This document shows, piece after piece, positions 56,558 to 64,000 of a stretch of DNA of 64,000 nucleotides (the first letter of the stretch is position 1; each line of letters starts with the position of its first letter). The stretch comes from Eudorina sp. 2006-703-Eu-15 (lineage: Eukaryota; Chlorophyta; Chlorophyceae; Chlamydomonadales; Volvocaceae). The position numbers and the translations under genes are program-made. The stretch is from positions 160,546 through 224,545 of the forward strand of contig BDSI01000072.1 of NCBI GenBank assembly GCA_003117195.1, read 5' to 3'. A model generated the notes under the pieces. It saw nothing but the letters and a program-made list of their open reading frames with translations, had not been told where the DNA came from and ran no database searches.

Positions 56558-57869
56558 TCACACCCGCGCCACAATCTCCAAACGCGTCCTCAGTGAGGGC
56601 TGCAAGTAGGCGTCTACCGCGTCCGAGGCCCATCGGCCGTGGATCTTGATAAGCTCTCGACTGATGCCTGCCTCTACCATCGCAATTGCACCGACCCGCC
56701 GAAGGCTGTGGGCCGAGAACAAGCCCAGCTGGAGGTTCAGCCGCGGGAAATCCCCTTCAAGCTCCTTCAACAACTCTCTCAGCCGTCCCGTGAACGCTCC
56801 CTTCTGCATCCCCAGCCACCTCCGGGTTGGGACCGCCCCTGCCCCACCTCGGGAAACGCGGGGCCCTGACCCCAGCCTCCGCTCCCACCCTATTCTCCAC
56901 GTGTCGGCGCACAATCTTGCCTACCGGAATTCTACTTCCAGATGGCTCCCCTAGGAACACCGATGCCCCTTTCCCTAGTTGATCTCCCTTGCTGCGCGCC
57001 AGCCGGACCACCACCCCTCCCTCCGGTACTACCGAAACGTCCGCCGGTGTGAGCGCGAACAGCTCCGACCGCCGCAGAAGTCCGAAGAACCCGATAACCA
57101 GCCAACAGGCGTCACAGGCGCATCGGGCCGCGTCTGCAGATTGCCGCGCCGCCTTTGCCGCCAACCACCCGATCAGCAGGCGCAGGAGGCCGATGGTCAG
57201 GGGGGCCTTGGCGCCGTGACCATCCGCCTTCACGCCGACCCGTGACTGCATCGCCCGGCGCAATGTAAGCTGAACACGTGGCTGCTGGCTGACTAAGTCC
57301 CCAGTTCTGACCCCTCGTGAGCGCTGCCAGTCCGCCAACGCCGATAGTGTTCCCTCCACGGATCCCTTCGTGTAGCGTGTTGCCGCCCACGTGATGAAGA
57401 GGCATACCAACATGGGGTTCAGGTCGGCCGTGCGCTCCTGTGGCAGCACCACCGACTCGCCCAGGCCCAGCTCCTCCTCGCAGAAGCGCACGAAGCGGCG
57501 GCGGTTAGAGTAGTACGTTGACGCTGAACTGAGGGCCACCGCCGATCCCAGCAGCGACACGTGCTGCGTCGCCAACTGCCACGCGGCTGGCCCTGCAGTA
57601 AGATGCGGTAAACCTGCTGAGCCCAGGACGCAGGCCGGACATGTGAACCACCCGCCCGGGTAGGCTGCTCGGTCCAGCCCCAAGCAGCGGCGGTGGTAGG
57701 CAGCTTCGCACGCGTCGCAATGCACCAGCGCTGGGCCGACCCCCTGGTCGCACACCCGGCAGACCAGGTCCCTGCGGGCCCCTATGGCTCCCCCCGCGAT
57801 CACAGGTCGAACACCGATACAGAAATGATCAGCCACCGAAAACTGCGCACACTGCCTCATCGCCCTCAC
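56558..57869 (-). pseudogene. PHD finger-tyrosine recombinase protein, one frameshift
   Basis: Residues 37-80 form a canonical C4HC3 PHD finger: CRVC, CDAC, H-x2-C in AAYHRRCL, and CPAC. Then comes a tyrosine recombinase: SAM-like domain (SASTYYSNRRRFVRFCEEEL, RYTKGSVEGTLSALADWQ), catalytic Arg in FFGLLRRSELFAL, and in the second frame HSLRRVGAIA (H-x-x-R), HGRWASDAV (H/W) and the Tyr in VDAYLQPSLR. All catalytic residues are present, but a frameshift near 56890 separates the first Arg from the rest, so the copy is inactive unless frameshifting occurs. PHD fingers read histone tails, and here the domain could steer integration (inference). Confidence 0.8.
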
Positions 57870-57914
57870 GTAATCACTGGCAGACCGGTTTCTGATCCTC
57901 CCACCCCTATCGAC

Positions 57915-58874
57915 CTAAGGCACGCGGAGCACCAGCAGGTCGTACGGAGAGGGGTCTGCGAGGCGTCCTGATGGCCATTCACAGAGGCGCTGACCCGCCC
58001 TCAGCGTCCACACGTGGCGGTATGGCGAACTGCAAGCGGTCACAAACTCCCGAAACCAGGTTCGCTCCGGCCAATTGGGGATGACCACTGTGGCCCTTTT
58101 GCCCCGCGGCTGATGCTGGAAAGCCGTCGCCACCTTTGCCAGTACCTCGCCGACTAGTTCGGCAGGCGGGAAGGCCCACAGCGTTTTGCTTGCCAATGCA
58201 GTTGCCTGGCCAATGACGCTCCGTGCTGGTGAGAAGAACTCAACGCAACCTGGCTGCACGTTCTTGCCGCGGTCGTCGCTGCAGCAGTCCACCTGGGGCG
58301 CATAGGGTGTGCCCTCGCAGAGCGACTTAAAGATGCCTGGCCGCAGGCGAAGCTGCTGGTTGCGTGCCGCCTCCAAATGGCGGCTCAGCCTGTCGGCTCG
58401 CACGTTCTCAGTTCCACTGATATGCTCGGCCCGCAGCTCGAATCCGTGCTGTACCGCCAGAAGGGCGATCTGTCGGCAGAGCGCCCTGCCCTCCGGCACA
58501 CGTGTGGAGCCCCGCGTGACCGCCGCCACCGCCTGGGTGTTGTCATAGCGCAGCAGGACGTGGGTGCCCCGCAGCCGTGGCCCGAAGTTGCGGAGGGCAT
58601 GCAGGATGGCGCCCAGCTCCAGCCACGCGATGTGCAGACGCTGCTCCTCGGCGGACCACAGGCCCTGCAGTTCTGTCTCGCCCCAGGCTGCTCCATACCC
58701 CACACCGCTGGCATCCATGAAGACTGTCACGCCGTCCGGACCCTGGAACGACCCCCTCACCAAGTCCAGGCGACTCGTCGCCGCCTGCTTCACCCCGTTC
58801 CAGACGGAGGATTCGGCGTGCAGCACCTCAGCCCAGAACGCGAGGTCCTCAAGCGCCGGAGGGTCGAGGGTCAC
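57915..58874 (-). CDS. RNase H region of the DIRS-like pol
   Basis: The open frame of 319 codons has RNase H acidic residues in order: VFMDASGVGYGAAWGE (Asp), IAWLELGAILHALRNFG (Glu), LLRYDNTQAVAAV (Asp) and SGTENVRADRLSRHL (Asp). A C-terminal part of unknown role follows (NWPERTWFREFVTAC). It would normally be the downstream part of an RT-RNase H polyprotein, but upstream of MTLDPPALEDLAFW the sequence changes into a minisatellite and no RT palm motif remains. Confidence 0.8.
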   Translation of the reverse strand: MTLDPPALEDLAFWAEVLHAESSVWNGVKQAATSRLDLVRGSFQGPDGVTVFMDASGVGYGAAWGETELQGLWSAEEQRLHIAWLELGAILHALRNFGPRLRGTHVLLRYDNTQAVAAVTRGSTRVPEGRALCRQIALLAVQHGFELRAEHISGTENVRADRLSRHLEAARNQQLRLRPGIFKSLCEGTPYAPQVDCCSDDRGKNVQPGCVEFFSPARSVIGQATALASKTLWAFPPAELVGEVLAKVATAFQHQPRGKRATVVIPNWPERTWFREFVTACSSPYRHVWTLRAGQRLCEWPSGRLADPSPYDLLVLRVP

Positions 58875-58901
58875 CGTGGTGCTGCAGCCGTTGTAGACTC
58901 A

Positions 58902-59880
58902 GGGAGCTAAACCCCGGGCTCTCGTGCCACGCAGGGAGCTAAAACCCCGGGCTCTCGTGCCACGCAGGGTGCTAAATCCCCGGGCTCTCGTGCCACGCAG
59001 GGTGCTAAATCCCCGGGCTCTCGTGCCACGCAGGGTGCTAAATCCCCGGGCTCTCGTGCCACGCAGGGAGATAAACCCCGGGCTCTCGTGCCACGCAGGG
59101 AGCTAAAACCCCGGGCTCTCGTGCCACGCAGGGTGCTAAATCCCCGGGCTCTCGTGCCATGCAGGGAGCTAAAACCCCGGGCTCTCGTGCCACGCAGGGA
59201 GCTAAAACCCCGGGCTCTCGTGCCACGCAGGGAGATAAATCCCCGGGCTCTCGTGCCATGCAGGGAGATAAAACCCCGGGCTCTCGTGCCACGCAGGGTG
59301 CTAAATCCCCGGGCTCTCGTGCCACGCAGGGAGCTAAACCCCGGGCTCTCGTGCCACGCAGGGTGCTAAATCCCCGGGCTCTCGTGCCATGCAGGGAGCT
59401 AAATCCCCGGGCTCTCGTGCCACGCAGGGTGCTAAATCCCCGGGCTCTCGTGCCACGCAGGGAGCTAAACCCCGGGCTCTCGTGCCACGCAGGGTGCTAA
59501 ATCCCCGGGCTCTCGTGCCATGCAGGGAGATAAAACCCCGGGCTCTCGTGCCACGCAGGGTGCTAAATCCCCGGGCTCTCGTGCCACGCAGGGTGCTAAA
59601 TCCCCGGGCTCTCGTGCCACGCAGGGTGCTAAATCCCCGGGCTCTCGTGCCATGCAGGGAGCTAAAACCCCGGGCTCTCGTGCCACGCAGGGTGCTAAAT
59701 CCCCGGGCTCTCGTGCCATGCAGGGAGCTAAAACCCCGGGCTCTCGTGCCACGCAGGGAGCTAAAACCCTGGGCTCTCGTGCCACGCAGGGTGCTACATC
59801 CCCGGGCTCTCGTGCCACGCAGGGAGCTAAACCCCGGGCTCTCGTGCCACACAGGGTGCTCAGACACCGGGCTCTCACGC
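58902..59880. repeat. 33-bp minisatellite inside the DIRS-like element
   Basis: About 30 units of 32-33 bp, core CCCCGGGCTCTCGTGCCACG then CAGGG(A/T)G(C/A)TAAA. Units differ by a few point changes (CATGCAGG, AGATAAA, TGCTAAA). The last three units diverge. Open frames on both strands (11-residue repeats such as ATQGAKSPGSR) are by-products of the period being a multiple of three. Confidence 0.97.
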
Positions 59881-60237
59881 CAGGCAGCAAGCAGACCGGG
59901 ACACTGCTATGACTACTATGTCTCGCTCGCCCGCGGGGGGCCCCCGATAACAAACACTGCAGGGGGAGTTAGGCTACCACGACTGGACAACGAACAAGCC
60001 CGAAGGAGAGGTGAAAGAGCGAAAGCAAGGGCTCATCTCTCGCACTAGAGACCGCCGCCCAGAACGAGACCAACGCCCAAACAACTCCCACACCAAAGTT
60101 AACTTACTTGACACTAGATCCAACCTGGGCTCCACGGGTTCGCCAATCGGCGCTCGCCCACCAGACCTCTCGCCGCGCCCCGCCACCCGCGCCGCCGTCT
60201 TGCCCAGGTCGACGGGCGCTTCGCCGAGGCGTGATTC

Positions 60238-62071
60238 CTAGCGCGGCCCCGTGGGCCGCATACCGCGCTGAGTCCTGCCCTCTGCGACCTGCCTGCTCCT
60301 GTACTCCTTCACCTTCGCCGTGTAGGCCGCCGGGTTGCTGTCCGCCAACGCGTGAAGCCTCTCGCAGCCGAGGAAACCATGGCCCGGCATCTGTCACTCA
60401 TAGCACGGCTGTCTCCTGGTTGTTGACGCCGCTGACTGAGTCGGAGGTGGTGGGGGCGGGAAAGCCTGCAGCCCGCGTGATGGCGGCGGTGCTGGAGCCA
60501 CTGCGGAGTGGTAGTGCGCTGCAGCTGGTGCCGGGACTGATGCCGACGACGACGATTTGGCCGCCACGTATGCCATCTAGCCGCCCAGGGAGCTGAGGAC
60601 CTCGTCGGACATGGAGGTGAACTGTCGCACGAGTTCACGCTGCTCCGGAGGGCCTGAAATGACCTTAGCCGCCGTGGCGTGCTTAAAGCCCTTGGAGCGC
60701 ATAGTGGCCACATCTAACGCGGTGGTCTGAAGGCCGACCAGCTGCGACGAGTAAGCGAAAGCGCCCTGCATCAGCTGGTACCGCTCCTCGTCCGTCTCCG
60801 CCTCCTGAGCTGCGTTTGCCAGTAACGCCGCATGTACTGACGCGTCCTCCGTCAACTTCCGTATCTTGTTGTGGAAGGAGTGCTCCGAGGTTGCGATGGA
60901 TTTGCGCCCCATCGCATCCAGCATGTTGGACATGACAGGGTTGCTGGCGATCATGGCGTCGGTCTCGTGGTCCATCGTCAACAAAGCTGTAAGTGGGTCT
61001 TGGCGCCCGTCCACGGAGAACGCCTGTCGCGGCCGACCGGCCCCTGCTGACAAGCTGACAAGTGGCGAGGTTGTCGTGCGCTGAGCTAGCCCGGGTCCAG
61101 CACCCGTCGCACGGAGTCGTGCCCCTACGGCCATGCCCGCGGCTCCCGCAAGGCCTCCCTGCCAAGCATCGCTCACGCCCGCTCGGCGAACATCGCCATC
61201 TAACAGCTGAGTGCGTTGAATAGCATTACGGGCGTGCTCGGCTGTCGCTGCCGCAAGACCTGGTTGCGCTGCTAGAGCTGCTGCAACATTCGCCGGTGGC
61301 CGCAAGGAGGACAAGGGCACCGGTTGGGGCGCGCCCACCAAAGCCGGGTGTCTCCCCTTAAAAGGGATGTCGAGCGCGGCCTCGGCTGCCATCTCCGGGA
61401 GCAAGCCACCCAGAGCCAAAGCCTCCACATCGGTCCCATCCAGATGCTGTCCCACCGCCCTGACCCTTTCTTCGAGCGCCTCACCTGCCCGGGTGACGAC
61501 CTGCGTCGTCCTTGCGTCCCCACCGAGCTGAGGCCTGTCCTGCTGCGGCACCAACACCCACGGGCCCGTTGTCAGTCGGCAGCGCCGGACGGCCTGCGCC
61601 GACCAGCGCCGCCGTGCCGTCCTGCAGTCCGTTCGCCCCATACGCGCCGCTGGTGATTGCCTCCACTCCAATCCGCTGTATCCGGAGCCGAGCAAGTTTG
61701 GTGCTGTTGAAGACCAGTAGCAACTCATGACGCAGCTCCGCCCGTGATCGTATGGTTTGAAACCCAGGTTTGCTGAGCATAAAAGCCGCGAGCCTGCTCT
61801 GATGATCCTCAATTATCTTCTTCTTGTCGTTTTCCCAGTCGTCGAGAATTTTGGCCATCTCTTCTCTCCTCTTTTTGTTACCGGCTGGCGGGATTGGCCG
61901 TGGCCCCAGCTGTATCAACAACTCTCGCCGTTCGTCCTCGAAGTTTTCGAGGTCGAGCAATCCTTCATCTAGTATCCGCTGCTCATCGTTGGAGAGCTCT
62001 GCCGCCGAGTTGTCCGCCAAATGCTCGCGAAGATGCGCCAGCTGAGCGTCCAGAATCGCCAAATCTGTCAT
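60238..62071 (-). pseudogene. DIRS-like gag, frameshifted with two stops
   Basis: It starts at MTDLAILDAQLAHLREHL, followed by a coiled-coil region (NKKRREEMAKILDDWENDKK). A frameshift lies between about 61570 and 61500. The second frame runs through LTEDASVHAALLANAAQEAE and FTSMSDEVLSSLGG. A TAG (60577-60579) and a TGA (60394-60396) then interrupt it. The TGA replaces the second Cys of a zinc knuckle that otherwise reads CYE-stop-QMPGHGFLGC, i.e. C-x2-C-x4-H-x4-C. The protein ends GMRPTGPR. An upstream ATG at 62227 is in frame but less likely. Confidence 0.75.
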
Positions 62072-62389
62072 AGCTGCCTTCGAAAACGAACAAAACTTCG
62101 CAGGGGCACGCCGCCGCAGCGTTGTCACTCGGTAAAAGTAAACTGCGCCAAAACCGAAATGATCCGATGTGTGCTGGATCCCTGCACTCCTTATAAAGAG
62201 CTGCAGGTTTGTGGACAAGGTAGCCACTGAATCAGAGCCGACTGCCGTCAGTTCGAGAATTGGGAAACCCGCTCTGCCCGTCGTACAACTTTAACCACCG
62301 ACCGTTGCTGGAACACTCCGCACCGTGCCTTCTACCACACCCACTTGCGCCCCTCTCCTACGCCCGCTTAGAAATAAATTTTTGAGCTT

Positions 62390-63422
62390 CGCCCCAAAAT
62401 TGCGCTTTTCAATGTACGCGCTGGCGCGCCCCGGCAGTCTGCCCAGGCACAGGAACTTGTCCTTGACGTTGAGCGCGCACGCGCGGTTGTGCAGGTACTC
62501 AAAGTCAAAGCCCAGGATGTTGTACCCGGTGACAATGTCGGGGTCGACCTCCTGAATCAGGTCACGAAAGCCGAGCAGCAACATGGCTTCGGTGTCAAAC
62601 GTGCGCACCTCGACCCCCGGCATGGGCTCGAAGCCGCCCAGCGTCAGCACAATGCGGCGGTCCACCTCGGCATTGCCGTATCGGTGGACGAATGACAGGG
62701 TCGCCCTCAAGCGCCGGCAAGTGCAGCGCATCAAACTTGCGGCGCAGCGCCTGTATCATCGCGTCACGGCACGGTTTATGTTGCTGCTGTTGCTGCTGGA
62801 ACGTCTTCTGCAGCAACCTCGCAATATCATCGCATGCCTCATCCAGTCGCACTGCCTGAGCAGCGCTCAGCGGTGTCACAGTGTACACCTTGCTCATCGC
62901 TGCCGCTGGGGGGTTGGATTCTGATGTCACCTTGGCAGGCACCTGTGGAGCGCCTGGCGCAGTACCAAATGCGTGTCGCAGCTCTCTAATCAATCGGCGT
63001 GTCAAGTCCAGCATGAATCGTTCATCTGTCACCGGAGGCACCTGTGGTAACACCGCTGCAGCGCCGGTCATCACCGACCTGCCGCTGCCGGCGTGTTGTT
63101 GACGCAGTATGGGTATAGCCAGGTCCACCAATTCTTGAATAGGTTTGCTATAATCTTTTATGGACACTGGAAAGTCGCCGGGACTGCTGGTACACTCAAT
63201 GTCGAATGCCGCCACCGTGAATGCAGCCGCTTTGCTCGGCTGCGCGGCGATCTGCGCATCCGACGCGGGGCACACATGCTGCCACTGTGTCTCGTAGTCC
63301 ACTCTGCCGCCTTGGCCGTGGCCACCGAGGCTAGACGAAGAAGAGCAGAGCAGAGGCAGACGCGTCACATTCTTCGAGAGCGCCGGGACACGTCGCGGCC
63401 TTGCTATCACGGCGCATTTCAT
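62390..63422 (-). pseudogene. Family-B DNA polymerase of giant-virus type, exonuclease half
   Basis: This is the N-terminal half of the polymerase at 54046-56175. Exo I is AAFDIECTSSPGDFP (about 63190). Exo II is VTGYNILGFDFEYLHNR (about 62490-62540), preceded by DRRIVLTLGGFEPMP. It ends in AYIEKRNFGAKLKNLF at the transposon border. A deletion near 62690 shifts the frame between EGDPVIR and VHRYGNAEV. The ORF starts at 63422 just after TATATAG. The usual ~100 residues before Exo I are shorter than expected, and a Gln run (about 62785) and Ala/Pro-rich insert suggest drift after integration. Confidence 0.8.
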
Positions 63423-64000
63423 CTATATACCGTGTTCAGCTTCCTGCATACCGGAGACTTGCCAACCCACGATGCGGGCAGCATCTGCAGCCCTTCCCGC
63501 CTGCCGGGGTCTCCCTCCCCACCGGGAGAAGAGGAACGTAGGACGTGTGTCTGTCCCAGCAAGCACATCCACGGCGGTCGCACCGCCAGTGAAACATGCC
63601 CCCTCCCAGTAGTCCCCGTCTGAAACGTGCATCTGGCGCAGTGCTCCGGGCGCCGCACTACAATGTAAACCCCCTTCCTCTCCATCATAGCCACGACTGA
63701 AACTATGCATGCACACTGCGCCATTGCTGCATGCGCCTCGCTTGGTGCAGTTGCGAAGTCCTTATGTACAACGGTCCATAAACGGAAGCCAGGGATCCAG
63801 CTACCAGTGGAGGAGCATTCTCTAGAGCATCGGGTTAAGAGCGACCCATGCCTCCCAAGTCAACACCCAGGTGCAGGCCTGGGAGCAAATGTCCAGGGGG
63901 GTCAACACGAGCAGCACCCATCACGTCAGCACTTGTTGTTACGTGATAGGCTGGAAGCCAGCCCTGCAACCCCTTCCGCAAATCCTCTAACCAAGCTGAA
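63423..64000. other. Region upstream of the polymerase remnant
   Basis: No gene is recognised to the window edge. Small ORFs overlap on both strands without motifs. Confidence 0.5.

Larger units (their letters stand above)
56176..62389 (-). mobile_element. DIRS/Kangaroo-like tyrosine-recombinase retroelement
   Basis: On the minus strand the order is gag with zinc knuckle (62071-60238), a minisatellite where RT should be, RNase H (58874-57915) and a PHD-tyrosine recombinase ORF (57869-56558). RNase H plus tyrosine recombinase is the hallmark of the DIRS order, which in volvocine algae includes Kangaroo and TOC elements. It interrupts the DNA polymerase remnant: residues up to KLKNLF are on the right side, and DWKRLSSSALGDH onward on the left. 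No target duplication was seen, as expected for recombinase integration. Terminal repeats were not identified, so both ends are approximate (within ~100 bp). Confidence 0.8.

Noticed and set aside
58902..59880. Possible CRISPR-like repeat array
   Set aside because: Units abut with no unique spacers, the period is 32-33 bp throughout, and the context is a eukaryotic transposon.
59334..60048. ORFs with 11-residue repeats on both strands
   Set aside because: They result from a tandem repeat whose period is a multiple of three, not from selection for protein.
1..64000. tRNA, rRNA or other structured RNA genes
   Set aside because: No tRNA-like T-arm with matching acceptor stem or rRNA-like block was seen by eye. 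A covariance search was not possible.

Overview
The window looks like nuclear DNA of a volvocine green alga (Chlamydomonadales, Chlamydomonas/Volvox relatives). The signs are GC-rich, intron-dense genes with short exons, GT-repeat microsatellites, TGTAA polyadenylation motifs, algal-type proteins with Ala/Gly-rich inserts, and Ty3/gypsy and DIRS-type retroelements. The species is not certain. All exon models were built by hand from splice sites and reading phase.

Layout. 1-6.65 kb: a rearranged Ty3/gypsy element on the minus strand, with an inverted piece inside its RT and three gag copies in alternating orientation. 8.5-17.5 kb: a divergent pair, SBDS (minus) and POLA2, the DNA polymerase alpha B subunit (plus). 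19.1-27.1 kb: a membrane-anchored SGNH/GDSL hydrolase gene. Its last intron (3.6 kb) holds a 30-bp minisatellite split by a Penelope-like retroelement. 28.1-31.7 kb: an LSMT-type SET-domain methyltransferase gene. 32.6-33.1 kb: plastid ribosomal protein bS21 (minus). 34.7-37.2 kb: an unrecognised multi-pass membrane protein. 37.6-44.4 kb: a PASTICCINO1-like FKBP/TPR gene. 45.3-52.6 kb: a very large, mostly disordered protein, probably one gene with one intron. 53-63.4 kb: lower-GC DNA with an unrecognised ORF and a decayed family-B DNA polymerase of giant-virus type. A 6-kb DIRS/Kangaroo-like retroelement has split the polymerase. In that element the reverse transcriptase is missing and a 33-bp minisatellite sits in its place.

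The host genes are mainly housekeeping: ribosome maturation, DNA priming, plastid translation, protein methylation and protein folding. They do not form one pathway. The striking content is the mobile DNA. At least seven very short retroelement 3' tails (22 to about 130 bp) lie in introns or a 3' flank, most of them between target-site-like direct repeats, and they can be compared with the 2.2-kb element in the SGNH gene. Inverted duplications and micro-inversions recur in the gypsy element and in the viral polymerase.
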